From Harmothoe impar (lineage: Eukaryota; Annelida; Polychaeta; Phyllodocida; Polynoidae), in assembly GCA_947462335.1 (NCBI GenBank), contig OX381705.1, forward strand, positions 36,789,570 to 36,853,569: DNA of 64,000 nucleotides. The letters run 5' to 3'. Below are positions 9,350-22,137 of this stretch, one piece after another (position 1 is the stretch's first letter; each line of letters begins with the position of its first letter). Position numbers and translations under genes: made by a program. The notes under the pieces were generated by a model, which saw only the letters and a list, made by a program, of their open reading frames with translations, was not told where the DNA came from and ran no database searches.

Positions 9350-12019
9350 AAGTATGATATATGAAAGTGGGGTAGCATCTCCTGGAGGTTATGATTCTGT
9401 TGTTGAATTGAGAAATAACTTGTACTCAAATATGAAATATTTTTTTGAAGAAAGAATTTAAATACATAACATGTTGTATCCAACATAGAAACACTAAACA
9501 CTCAAAACACTAAGCACACATCTATAAGCTAAGGGGGGTAAGGATTTATCTTTTTAATAGGAGAATATATATTATATGTGGTGGTCATTGCTAATTTCTA
9601 ATCAAATTCCAGCTGAACTAGATCACCCCCCTATTGTTAAAAAGTGGCCACGCCCTTAGGGTGTTTAAAATATGCTTCAAGTCCCCCTCCGTTTCAATAA
9701 TGAAATAATCAAATGGATGTTGTCACTGCCTGTGTTGGTGACACATACTGGACCCCATCTTTGCAATCTGCTGTTCAAGAGGATATAAATGTGATAGGAA
9801 TGTTCCTTGTATTCCCTAAAGTGGCTCTTTTGCCATTAAATAATTACCAGTCCCTCTGGTTTTATGTTGAACATCCTTTGTCAGTTGACCTCATGTTTCC
9901 CAAAGTTTCCATAACTATCTCTCAACGGGCGAGGAAGTAGTTTAGGCCTACATTGCCCTATGTCAATGTTTCAGACAATTCTTTTCTACCATAGACAGTT
10001 CTATGGCCAGCCAAAAAGTGGCCTTATTTTTTCTCACCTCTAATAGCTTTCTCTATCGAAGCCCAATGATTGCAACAACCAATCCTGGTTTATAACACGT
10101 ATACAGCAACCGGCTTGTACCATATATCTATCACATACATGTACTAGACCACATAGAACGGTACTTATTGTGTCACCTAACACTGCCTTCCATCCAGTAC
10201 TACTTTATATAATGCTCACCCTACCCTACTTCATCCCCACCCAAACCCAAACCAAATGATGGTATACGTCCAGAGCCACAATACCTCCTTTAATGGCCTC
10301 CCTCACCTGGAGGGGGGGGGGGCATTTTGTATATACACGTTCATGTGGATAAAACCACGGACACCACCGCCGCCCTGGTGGGCTTTGGTAAAACTACACC
10401 ATGACCCCGCCAGCTTTGCCTGGGCTCTGATAAATACGCTGTCGCCTGCTTAGTATTCAGGGGCGCATTCTAAACCTGTTGACTTCCACAAATCCAAACT
10501 ACCCTTGGATCGGGCGTTGATAATCTGGCCGTGAATTGGCGCTGCACCCAGAGGGGGTGTGGGGGAACACGAGTAGCTGCCCCATACATCAGGTGTAGAG
10601 AGGCCAGGGGTGGCCGAATAAAACTTTCTTTACCCAATCCCCAAGCGTTTCATCCGGGTGTACAATTCGCAGTAATGGTGTATTTTTGTCGTGGCCGAGT
10701 CAACAGCACGGAGACTGAGCCCTGGCTAGCGGAGACACCCCCTGCCTGCCCCAGTCTCACCCCTGGCTCACCCACACCCCCTCTAGTCACCCAAAGTGTA
10801 GACTCTATACACTTGAGAAGCCCCTTATATTTGGTGAGAACATTTTTTCTCCAAAATAGATGCCGTCGAATGCCTGGCTTTGTGCAGATACAGTCTTGGA
10901 AATAAATGCATTCAGGAGTTCAAGTGACAAGCAAACACACATTATAGAAGGACACATGGGAAAATCACCTCGGGAATACGGTATTGGGATTGTTGTATAA
11001 CATGCACTCCCTTCTGTTTGCCAGAGCTATACACTTGAGTTGGTTCTGAGATTAAAGCCAACGCTTCTTAGGCATCAGAAACAGAAACGTGTTTTACATT
11101 AATTTAATGACGGCTCATTTCCATAAATATATTTGCCAAACGTGTTTGCTTCACAAGTTTTGTATATGTGTTGGCTGTTACTAGAGGTGCCGCTCCACTT
11201 TGGATATCCAGGGTCTATTATAATAGGAAATCTTGCTGAGTCATTGGCTTGACTTATAGGTACGAGTACCCCTCTTAAAATCTCAATTTGAACAAGCGGA
11301 GCTGTGAACTTCAATATGGACTGCACAAATGTACAACGACATATATACAGAGACAATTGTTATTACATGTATCGCAAAAAACGAGCACCTTCTAAAAGTC
11401 GGAAATGATTGAAAGGCTCTACACCCGGGCTCTACATGTAGTGAATGTTTGCCAAATAAGACATTTCAAAACTCAAACTCAAAACTCTATACCCATATAT
11501 TAACCAATCAGAGTGTAGCTTGGGTTCCGTGATCTCAGTAAAACAATAACAAGCACGGCACCTCACGGTCATGTTCTGACATCTCACGGCGTTTTGTGTG
11601 CATGCATATTGTATGTTCGGATTGCACGCCACACATTGGTCCCTGGGTATCGGGACGCCTAATGGGTGCGCCCATTGCTTGATCTGAGAGAATTCTGCAG
11701 TGAATTGCAGGGAATTCTCTCATTGGTTAATACTTTATCCCGGTACACGTACGCCTCTCTCACACTGCCCGTTGTTCTTGTAACATATGGGCGGATTGAC
11801 CACTGGATGGTCAGACATCCTGCCGATAGTGCAGCACATGTGCCTTCAGGGATCAAGGTTGGCACACGCCACTAGCCAGGGTCTATATCTACAATATAGG
11901 GAACTGGTGTCTACCACTAGATTGATTTGATTGGTTGATGTGAGTTGGGTAAATAGGCTAATATGGGCAATCTGAATCAAATTAGATGATTAGATGCTAC
12001 AAACATCTTAGGTTTGTAT
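9350..12019. other. Non-coding stretch without recognised genes
   Basis: AT-rich to mixed DNA. The minus-strand frames at 11432-11865 and the plus-strand frame at 10531-10905 lack domains, codon bias or splice context and are treated as chance. A G run of nine or more occurs at 10310-10322. No tRNA-like, MITE-like or regulatory structure was convincing. Confidence 0.45.
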
Positions 12020-14242
12020 AGGGAGCGTTCATTATTTATGGCAGGGGGGCGGGCGTTTGGCAAAACGAATACGTAAAAAAAAAAGACCCCCCCCCTCCGA
12101 ATGGGTAAAAAAAAAGACCCCCCCTCCGAATAGGTTGAAACCCCCCCCCCTCCGAATAGGTTGAAAAAAAATGACCCCCCCCTTACCATAGACGTTTATA
12201 AATACTTAATAATGGCATCAATGACATACAAAGTCTACATAGTCCTATACTATAACCTATTATATCATGTGCTTAACCATTATTTGAGGGAGTGGCTATA
12301 GGGCTTAACAGTAGGCCCCCTATGTTGAATATTTTTGCATCTCCAACATGTGGAGAGCGTACATTTTTCTAGTTTCGTAGCGCATCGATTTTATTTTGCT
12401 AGAAATGGGTATAATTCTCTTGGTTTCCACCTACACGTCCTGCTGAGACTGGTTGGTAGAAGTACCATGAAATGTCCCAGCTTAGAACAAAGATTGATGT
12501 TTGATGAAGGGATACTTTATAATGTTGTAATAGTGGCAAAACTGAGGAAAATGTTGAAAATCTAGAGGTCAATTGGACCATTTTAATGTATCCTGGTATA
12601 TATAACTTGCAGTTAGATGAACAAGATCACTATTTAAACCTAGTTTTGTTTTCCATAGGCTAGGATCAGTAAGAAATACGGAGCTCAGGGTGAGAATTTG
12701 AAGTTGGACAAAGAGTCACAGGGGAATGTGTCTTGGCATATAGGCCTAACGGTACAGATCAATTACAATTGCTTAAGTCACCAATGGTATGCATGGATGT
12801 AACATGCACCATAGTTGATAAGCTTCATTTGAGGAAAGGCCAGCCATGCGGACATTTCACTATTTTATGTGCCTTTATACTTGACCCACTGTTAAAGTTG
12901 TCCACGATCACTAGCTGTGAATGGGCTACTGCCGGGGGTTACTGCTGACCATAACAGCTGCCATAAGGAACCTGCCTTCAAAATTCTAGGGTAAAGACCC
13001 TCCCCTCTGTGTTGGCAGTAGCACTTGTCTTTCTTTATGGTAGAAACCCATGTCAGTAAAAGAAGGATTATAGCATAAGCCAGATTCCCAACTTTGACAA
13101 ATCCTTTAAGCCTAAATTGTGAATTAAGACCGGGTAGTCTAGTTTAACCTATAAAAACCCGCATTAAGCAGCACCTTGACTTTGTCCTGATCCTATTATA
13201 AGCTGCAGTGGCAATCTGACTTGCATACTTGCCATGGCCTATGTATGAAGTTTTATGGTATGTGACACTATAGGGGACACTGTAAGTGGAATACCATGCT
13301 AATGATGTTTTCCCAGCAGTGCCTGTTTGGATCCCATCAGGTGGCAATGATAATTGAGTGTCTGATTTCTGTTGAAGCCAAAGATGAAACTAGAGGGAGA
13401 TTCAGAAATCTAGTATAGCTATTTGCTACATTTCAAGGCATTTGGTACACCTATTTATAGTGGGATGATCACATTTACTCTATGAGTCTATGAGAAGCAG
13501 GGAGCTATCAGGGAGATAGTGAAGTTATTCTAAAAAAATTGAGAGCTCTGCAATCAAAACACTGTGGCCCATTTAGCAGGGTCTGGTACCAGACACCAAG
13601 GAAAAGTGTGTATCATGACTGGTGTAATGACACCTTTAACTGCTGGAGTGGACCTAAGCTACAATGTATCAATATATGAGGTAGATCTGCATCTTGCATA
13701 CCGTACCTGTGCTCCTCTATCGGGAAGAAAAGCAGGGTCTAGACATGTTGTCAACTTCACCCTAGCATATGGACGCCAAAACGTCATAGGGCGAGGCTAA
13801 AGTCCAATTAACCCAAACTATTTCAGATACCGTACTCTTATATTTCGGCACCACAATAACATTCATCTAGCTACACGCTGCTGTTTAGACCCCCTACATT
13901 CTGTACTCCTATTCTCGTGTTGAATTAATGTTCTTTCCCCAGTTATCGTTGTTTTAGGAAAAGAAAAGTAGTGAATCATTCAAAGTGTTGATGGGTAGGC
14001 AAGAAATTTAGTTCTGCTGTCTTTATGACCCCAATGTGAAATTTGCGTCACATTGTGTAAAAGAATACCCCCTCCCAAATAAATGCCCCTAAAAAAATGA
14101 CCCCCCCCTCAGAATAGGTTGGAAAAAAAGACCCCCCCCTAAGAATAGGTTGAAAAAAGAGACCCCCCTCTGAATACCCCTAAAAAAAATGACCCCCCCC
14201 TGATTTGCACCCCCCCCCTGGTATGAATAATGAATGCTCCCT
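12020..14242. mobile_element. 2.2 kb interval bounded by inverted C-rich ends
   Basis: The left end reads AGGGAGCGTTCATTATTTATG followed by a G run. The right end on the opposite strand reads AGGGAGCATTCATTATTCAT followed by a G run. Inside each end are three to four copies of a unit of about 25 bases, CCCCCCTCCGAATAGGTTGAAAAAA-like, at 12070-12182 on the left and 14055-14200 on the right. The interior has no transposase ORF. It may be a non-autonomous DNA element or two related solo elements in inverted orientation. A clear target duplication was not found. Confidence 0.55.
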
Positions 14243-16280
14243 TAGGCCTATATATCTTAATAAAATAATGCCCCAGAGGCGTAGGAAGCAAATCTTCATG
14301 GGGGGGGGGAGCAGGGGGCCCAATCCAAACATTTTTAAATATCGGCTTTTATGCATAATATATCATATACATGCTCATATATTGGATTATATATAGAAAA
14401 AAGGTATTGGGGCCCCCTTTGATTGGGGATGTTTGGGGGTCCAGGCTCCTCTGCACCAACTTTTCCCTATGCAGGAGAGGTAAGGATTGGAAATTGTGTG
14501 TATGTTATTAAGATCTTCACAAATTTCCGGGGCCCAAACGTATTTAGGCCCCCCTCCTCAGTGATTTGGTGGGGGGAGGGGCTCTTTGCCATCTTTGCAT
14601 ATGCATACATTATGCCCACAGCATAATGTGGTTAGTAATTTGGTTTTGAGGGAAATCTCAGCTTTTGGAACTGTCTACACTCTCCTATGCACTGTGAGCC
14701 ACTATATATTATTGTATTTTATATGGACCAAACCGCAGATGGCGAGTGTATTGACACGAATGAACTTCCCTCGATCCCCGCGTGCAGGGATCTGGAGGGA
14801 GGAGCGCTGCTTACGACGACGCGCACAGATAAGAGGTGATAAGACTGGCATTATAGTATGTGTTATCAGTGGATTTAACCGCTACGTTTTAAATGGCGGA
14901 CGCACTGGGTATGGCTCTATAGACTCCTATTGTGCTGATGGGGCTCCTCCTGCAGGTGAGACGGCCTCACCCCGGGGTGGGACGTGGACACGGAACTGGT
15001 GTTAGGGATACTGTGCCTGGCTGGCCACCAGAAACCTCAAACATATCGTGTTCAGGCGGGGCTACCTGTCGTGGTCCGGCGGTGGTCAGCCGCCCGCCAC
15101 CTCCTGCCCTCCATGACAGCCCGCCTAGCGCCATCACACTGCAGGCCCCTAACCCCGGCCGCGCCGCCATTTTGCGCCTTCCGCAGCCGTCAGTCCCAAA
15201 TGCCACCTTTTATCAAGTTATGAGTCTCCGGTTTTCGCCATAATCAATTTTGTCGCTGGCCGCAGTAAAATGATCAGCGGTCGTATTTGGTTATGCACGG
15301 CGCCCGTCGCGGCGGGCCTGTCCCAGAGCGGGAAAAGCGCGCGAAACGCGAAAAGGGAGCCGACCGATTGTCGTCTGCCGCTTATTGACGGCGGCGCTGG
15401 GGCCCCGGGCTCCTCCTCCAGGGTTAAATCCCTCATTGTTTCCGCCAGCCGGTGCCCCTCCAGTCACCAGCTATGATATAAAGATGACTTTCAATGGAAA
15501 TATTTAATCAAGAAATTAATATTTCTCCCCCAATCGATACGACTGGTGCAGTGGAGGCTTCTCGGCTGTCAGGCGGGGCAGGCGGTGTTGGCAGTGGTAA
15601 TCCCTCCGACCGGCCGTGTCAATAGACCCTTTCTCTCCCCCATTATATCAATTGCAGCGTAATTTCCGCTGTGCGTGGCTCCCTTGATACTCGCCATATT
15701 TCTTTATTTCAGCGCGTGTTTGCAGAAAGATTGCTGGGTCTTAGGAGCGCATCCGTCAATGACCGGTGTGTCGGCGCGGCCAGAACTGGAGATGGGTGCG
15801 TTTCAAAGGCTAGGGAAACCGACAGCGAACGGCAATAAGGGCGCGCCGCGCGTCCCGCCGCCCACCGGAAGTCGCTGTGCACCCAGCTCTACCCTACGCC
15901 CCACCTATTGACCGGGCCCGTGCGTCCCAAACGATAGAGAATAAACATCTCCCGCTAGACGCGACCCTCCTGCACCCTCCCGTCCTACAGTGCTACTATA
16001 GAGCTATTTGCCCTATAAACCCCGGGCTAGAACCACCATGGCCGTGATTCCACCTCGCCACCCCTCCTCAGGCCACTTAGAGCACAGGAATCTATACAGG
16101 ATGCCGGGGTGCGGGCGTTTTAGACGCAGACCCTGGCTATGAGTCTCTTCACGGCGCTTAAGCCGCAGTAATTGGGCGTGGTGTCGTGGGGGCCCTGCTA
16201 AGGCTTATACCGTGTTATGGGGCGGTATCAGCACGTGATCCATGGCTTCCTTATTTCACTCTCCCGGTGCCCACCCGACA
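14243..16280. other. CpG-rich non-coding block
   Basis: From about 14750 to 15910 the DNA is strikingly CpG-rich compared with its surroundings. It has runs such as GCGCGCGAAACGCGAAAAGG and a YY1-like GCCGCCATTTTG near 15165. An ETS-type core, ACCGGAAGT, lies near 15864-15872. Many short ORFs occur here only because stop codons are rare. No splice-bounded exon, domain or polyadenylation context could be recognised. It could be a promoter or enhancer region, but there is no adjacent gene to tie it to. Confidence 0.4.
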
Positions 16281-16772
16281 GAGGGAGCCACCCCCGGGGG
16301 GGGCACTGACTCTATGTGGGTGAGTGGCGACTGCCGCGGTACCGCCCCTCCTCCTCATGCCTGGGGGAGCTGAGGGGGTCACTGACCGCCCCTCCTTTTC
16401 AAGACTGAGGAAAATTGTGGGAGTGACCGCCCCCCTAAATGAACCATGTGCAATCTAAGCCCCCTCCTTTCATCCCATCTGAGCATCAGATTTCAGACAT
16501 AACAATGGCAAACTTACCAATTAGCATTTTCTGACATGTTTGTGCTGCAATATTGCTGTATAAACACAAGAAACCTTTACCTAGGAAGCAGTAAGCCCCC
16601 TACCTTTGATGATATAAGGGGGGTCACCGCCCCTTCTTTTCATTAAAAGAAGGACTGACCGCCCTTACTTTTCACCCTTTCTGTCAACCCACCGCCTCCG
16701 CTCCTGGGAGAGGTGCGGCAGTGGTTATCCAAACCATGCCTCAGTGCCCCCCCCGGGGAGCCACCACATGCC
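16281..16772. mobile_element. Inverted-repeat element with CCCCCGGGGG ends, copy 1
   Basis: The left end is CCCCCGGGGGGGGCACTGAC (16291-16310) and the right end on the opposite strand is CCCCGGGGGGGGCACTGAGG (16741-16760). Subterminal words of the type GACCGCCC..CTTTTCA occur at about 16383, 16422 and 16655, in both halves. A second copy with the same ends and the same subterminal GGGCGGT words lies at 29076-29496. No ORF. Confidence 0.5.
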
Positions 16773-17082
16773 GGGTCACGGCCTGTACCCGGCCGACTTC
16801 CGGCGTGACTATGGACACACGTCAGGGACCAGCGACCCTGCCAACATGCCCTCCTCATCCTGCTGCTCTCTGCTAACTGAGACCACCTAGAATAGTGGAT
16901 TCTATTTCATTGAAAAGGGTCAACCGAGCAGCTACATGTATGTGAGGTCATGGCGATTTCAACAAAATGTTGCTTTTGTGACATTTATGACGTTATAATA
17001 ATAAATGTATTCTTATGTCATAAGGAGTTCAATGAAATGGTTCTGCTAGTGTATAATTTTGATATCATACACCATACGGCTA
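16773..17082. other. Intervening non-coding sequence
   Basis: No gene, repeat or regulatory element recognised between the inverted-repeat element and the next MITE. Confidence 0.4.
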
Positions 17083-17366
17083 GGCCAAATAAAAAAAAAG
17101 GTTGGTTTCCGGTAACATGGTCAGACAACCCAGACCCGGCCAGTCGGATTTTTTTTTTTTTTAAATTTTTTTTTTTTTTAATTTTCTCATTTTAGGCCTA
17201 TTTTTAGCGTTTTTCCTCTAAGATCCTTAAAAATTATCCGATTTACAAACCGTAAAAACTGGTATGTAGGGAAAAATTTGAAAAAGAGAAAAAAAGAGGG
17301 GGACCCGGCCCTGTTTTGCTAGACCCGGTCAGGTGACCGGAAACAAACCTTTTTTTTTTTTTGGCC
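17083..17366. mobile_element. GGCC-ended Harbinger-like MITE, copy 1
   Basis: Starts GGCCAAATAAAAAAAAAGGT and ends (other strand) GGCCAAAAAAAAAAAAGG. The next words, TTTCCGGTAAC and TTTCCGGTCAC, are inverted copies. It is flanked by CTA on both sides (17080-17082 and 17367-17369), a three-base target duplication. GGCC ends with a three-base TWA-like duplication are in keeping with PIF/Harbinger-type non-autonomous elements. Related copies are at 45522, 47444 and 61608. Confidence 0.65.
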
Positions 17367-17369
17367 CTA

Positions 17370-19204
17370 TCGGAAAATATTCTTCATGTATCGCGCCCAT
17401 ATCGTGAATGTGCCTCACGTTTATCAAATGTACAAATATATGTTGATTCCGCAGAATCTGAATTACATCACTCCAAATATATAAGCAGTCTACTCAATGC
17501 GAATATGCGAACACAACAAAATATAGCGCAACATCGTGTACCGGTAGGTGCGACCCATCTCGCCACATACATGTACATGTACTAGTATGTTGATGTATTG
17601 TAAGTAGTATATGTACAAAGGGAATAATAGCCGTATATGTATATATTTTTGCAGGGTCCTCCTGTCGACAGAGGGTGAATTCTTCCAATATCACTTTGAC
17701 GTTGACTCAACATTTATCTTAATTTCAACGAAACTTAATCTTACTATGATATACAATGTAACTGTACCTATCGAGAGCAAAATAGATATAGCATAGGTCC
17801 ATTCACTGTCTCTTTCCCGGGAAAAGGGAATAGCTTTATATGTGGCTACCTTGTTAGATTAAAATCCCTCTTCATTCCCTTTTATGAGTTGCGGGTACAA
17901 AATCGGTGCCTACATGTCTTTTAGTGAAGTGGTAGCAGGTTGCACTGGCGACATAACCTTTCAAACGCACAGCCAACGCCGCCCAGCGTCAAGGCGGCTC
18001 AAATATTTGGTCTTCTTCTTTGGAACTCATCTTCAGGGGCAAACAAGGGACATCTGTTACTCTTTCCAGACCTCTGAGTGGGATTAAAGGTAACTTTGAT
18101 CCGTAAATGACACAAACACCGCCCATTCTAATCCACGTTTGTAGCACGGTATGTGCCGTGTGGAGCTTTGCCCATAACATAAAATAGGAGACATGTGATA
18201 TGACTGCATATACACACAGCGAGGGATGCCACCCCGAGGCATGGCCACTTTTGCTACGGGTTCTCCACCAGTGTTATATATGACATTGGAGATGTCCTGC
18301 CAAGGAATTGATGTTGTGAAGGCCAAACTCATTAGGCCGAGCCGTGGAAACAATAGGGCTCATGAGGACGGTGTCGGTTATCTGGAGGTGGGCGGTGGGC
18401 GATGATGGATTGGCGGGGTAGGTGACAGCGGGCACACACCTCCCGGGCCCCCGGCACACAATGCCGGCCGTGTTGGGCGACGTGCCCCGCATACAGCCCC
18501 CCCCCCCTGCTGCCCCCACCCCCAGCCTCCACCCCTTTGATGTACCCGGCCGCGCTGCGTGCCGCCCAGTGCCACGCGCACCCCGCCAAGTCTATCTCGG
18601 CTCAAGAGGACAACAAACTCCGTCAAGATGAGAGCAAATGTCATTGGTGTTGTGGCGAGCTTCATTATGGATGGTAAAAGCCGGACGCCCCGTGTCCCTC
18701 CCATCCTGTTAACACTGAACAAACGCCACCCCAATAGAAACAAACGCCCGGTCGATTATCGATATGTATATTGTGCGCGTCCAATATTTGGCTTGTTCTA
18801 CGGGAGCTTTCACGCTAATAATCATACAAAGTGAGGCGGTGTTGGGAAATGAAACAAGCACTGCAGCGGCTGGTTGATGAGGTTAGGAGTGGTTATTGTA
18901 AGAATGGAGCTGTTTATACAACTGTAATCAGCTGCATTCAAATTGGCCGATACGATGTGACTGGAATCTAAAAGAGCATCCGCATCTTCTGTTGTACAAC
19001 CCGTGTCTTAGCGACGGCGCACAATGAAAGGAACCCTGATTATAGGTCGTAGGCGTAGGATTTAGAAAGATTGCCGGCGATTGCATTTCACCTATATGAA
19101 AACAACAATTTCACATAGTGCACTGGAGTCAACGTCAGCTTTTCTTATTTCCAGGAGCATTTCTGAGTAAAACTTTGTTACATTTCATTTTCCGTCCTTT
19201 TTGC
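17370..19204. other. Non-coding stretch with a CpG-rich core
   Basis: No gene recognised. 18380-18630 is CpG- and C-rich and generates several overlapping chance ORFs on both strands. The run from 18600 to 18900 looks single-copy and could be conserved non-coding DNA, which cannot be judged without alignment. Confidence 0.4.
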
Positions 19205-19500
19205 GATGTACATTCCAAAAAAAATATGAATACCATCCAATTCCTGATCACACCTTATGAGGGAGTGGTCATTTTTTAACAACATGCTGGTGTATTTGTG
19301 CGGATGTCCCCCTCGCAGGGGGTCCATATATTTGCCCCGCTCCTGTTGTTAAAGAATGACGACTCTCTAATGCACCGCAATACATAAATGAATAATGAAC
19401 TCAGGTTTATATACGATTTATCTACTGACATCTATATTATGATCAGGAATTGGATGGAAAATATTATAGGTGTCCATATATATTTTTTGGAATGTACATC
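19205..19500. mobile_element. 0.3 kb MITE with long palindromic arms
   Basis: The left arm starts GATGTACATTCCAAAAAA and continues to CATCCAATTCCTGATCA. The right arm is its inverted copy, ending TTGGAATGTACATC at 19500. Arms are about 45-60 bases with one small gap, and the loop is about 180 bases. No coding frame and no obvious target duplication. Confidence 0.65.
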
Positions 19501-21825
19501 CCAAAATTGTCTCTGATTGAGAGTACAAATGTACATGACTATTAATACTATAAGTATCTGTCTCCATGATATAAGCAGTGACCTCCTAAGTCACTGATAT
19601 AAGGCACGGCGGATAATATTACCGAATTATGAATAATAACGCGTTTCTGTTATCTGAGACATTCATTCGACAAAACCTGCTATTCAATCTTTACCAAGAC
19701 TATCGGAGACTGAAACTATAAATAACCAAGAATGACAATTCCTACAAACTGTGCTGTTTCATGTTGTTTTGTAAGCACAGAGGGCTTTGTGCAGCGTTGG
19801 GGGACGGCGGACCGGGCAGCCCCCTCGCCCAATTCGACTGTCCACATCTGCGATACGTCGGGCCAACAATTGGCAAAACGTATTCTACGTCACTGCCACT
19901 AGGGGGTGGGAAACGTGCGTGAACCGCCTGCGCATTGATACGTCACATTGCGAGGCCAGATTGAAGTCTTCCGGCGTCTCGCTCCGGCCTAGGGTTTCCC
20001 GACTGTCGACAAGCAATTTATTAAATGATTCCACTCGCTTTATGGGCGGTTATTTGCAGGCAGTGCAGCGGGAAGTGTGTTGGTATAGGGTAATTTGATT
20101 TCTAACTTATCACCTCCGCGCGCATCCACCGCGCACCGTTTACTCACCATATTACCAAGAGTATCGGATTAATGCGCCGCACCACCACGCTCCCCTGTCG
20201 CTGCGCGGCCAGAAAAGTAATTTCCAATCTTGGCGCGAAACATGACTCAAATAAAGGGAAGATGACGCCGCGCATTCGTCCCGCGATGAGTCAAACAACG
20301 AAAATCAATTGGCTGATAACATAAGTCGTGGGTGGCGAGCTGCCCGCCTGGTTGTGAGCTGCTCGTGGGTCTGACCGCCGCCCGCTGGCCGCCATGATGC
20401 GTGCTGTTACCAGGACTCATTACCGAGCTGTGTTTGTCCTGTGGCCGCCCGAGCTGCTCCTCCACCGCTCCCCACCCTGCAGTATAGCGGTCACTGCTGG
20501 TCAGTAGGCAGCATGCAGCCCGCACTGCTGGCTACCCTTACCTCATCCCACCGCCACAATACACGTGCTCTCACAGTGTGAGCAGACCGTGCCGCGCCCA
20601 ATGCCCGCCTACACAGCCCGCGACACTTCACTGCAGCTACTGTGATCTGCTGGCTTTTCTCATGCCCGCGGCCATCCAACATATCCAATTCCCAACGATA
20701 TCTCTGCGTTGTAGTACGGTTGGGTTTTGTCCTCAGTGTCTGGAGGTTGTAGGCCTGGGAAATGCTGCTAGCCGTGGACACACGTTGCCTGGGCAGGGAA
20801 CATTTATGTCATACCAATTACCGATATTTGTTTTGCAGTACCTCATTTCCATCCTATAACATATCAGACATCCGTCGACCTCCTTAGGTTAACCCAAGCT
20901 TGGTTCCCCATTTGCTTTCACTGGGCATGCATCCATGGGTACAATACACCGATTAGAGCTGCCCCGGTGGGTACAATGTCCCAAGTAATCCCCATATTCG
21001 CAGACAAGCTTGTACCCATATCAGCAGCTCTTATCGGTGTATGCCTACGCAACCAACGCGGCTATAGCCGCAGCGACCCATTGAATGAGATCGGGGAGGG
21101 GCGGGGGATGGCAAGTAGCCTGAGTAAACGCATACCTTCCTATACTACTTACCCTTTTCAAAGTCGAGTGATTCTACAGATAAATTCCAAGTGATAGTCG
21201 CTATATAAAATTCTCACATATTCAGACGGCATGTCGATAAGACATGTGAGTATTTGTCTTCTGTTTCCAACCTTTGTGGAAGAAATGTGATTTGAAATTA
21301 ATACTATACGTAGAAGGCCTATAATTGTACTGACCTGAGTCAATGGTCAGATTCTATGTAGCCCTACTACTCACGTTTTTCGACGTTGGTGAATGCCCTG
21401 GGGTCAATGCCATGCCGAATTTTTTTACAACACGTAAAATGGTGGCTATGCAAACATTTTATTCAGGAATCGAGATGGAACAGTTCTGGAGGTAGTATAG
21501 GCTAACACATTTCAATTAATTAAGCCATGTAAATATGGGATGATTACAACTACCAGTAAAACAGGTCGCTACCCAGAAATGCACCGCGCCCCAAGCTGGC
21601 CCCATCACAAGTTCTACCTTGGAGTTGGAGATTGAAAATGTTACGCCACGCCGACCCTATTTGCGATATGCTAAGGTGTTCCCGCCATGCAACAGTGGCG
21701 GATCCAGGAATTTGGAAAAGGGGGTGGGGGGGCGTAATACCTACAGCATTGGGGGTGTTGAACCATCTAAATTAAAATGTGCAGAAAAATAAGGGGGAGG
21801 GCGCGCGCCACTTGCACCCCCCTAG
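19501..21825. other. Non-coding stretch, CpG-rich at 19,780-20,560
   Basis: A CTCF-like motif, GCCACTAGGGGGTGGG, is at 19895-19910. The CpG-rich section around it gives chance ORFs in several frames (for example 20247-20525 minus and 19787-20098 plus), with no domains. The remainder is unremarkable. Confidence 0.4.
19895..19910 (+). promoter_or_regulatory. CTCF-like motif
   Basis: GCCACTAGGGGGTGGG matches the animal CTCF core pattern CCASYAGRKGGCR at all but one position (T in place of C). Motif match only; occupancy is unknown. Confidence 0.3.
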
Positions 21826-22137
21826 ATCCGACCTTGGGCCAATGTTTTCATCTCTGACCGGGTGCCAGCTCTGACTGGGTGCCAACTCTGACCGGGTGCC
21901 AGCTCTGACCGGCCTGAATAAAAACGGGTTATCTAGGGCAGATGATGATAGAATTTGGCTGAAAAGGTCAATGGATGTTATAACTCTTTAAACTAGTAAT
22001 TATTTGCCCATTTTTTATCATCATCTGCCCTAAATAGGCCTAACCCTTTTTTATCCAGGCCGGTCAGAGCTGGCACCCGGTCAGAGCTGGCACCCGGTCA
22101 GAGACAAAAACATTGGCTCAAGGTCGTGAGACACAGC
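21826..22137. mobile_element. Foldback element with CCGGTCAGAG tandem arms, copy 1
   Basis: The left arm contains three to four copies of a 16-17 base unit, TCTGACCGGGTGCCAGC. The right arm contains the same unit in inverted orientation, followed by GACAAAAACATTGGC and GTCGTGAGACACAGCC. The left outer terminus GGCTGTGTCTCAC, expected from copy 2, is missing, so the left end is truncated. The loop is about 130 bases. No ORF. Confidence 0.65.

Noticed and set aside
8836..9350. 105- and 157-codon plus-strand ORFs
   Set aside because: They run through tandem GGGATCGGGTACC and GGGGTCAAAATC repeats and overlap the 5' edge of the retrotransposon on the opposite strand.
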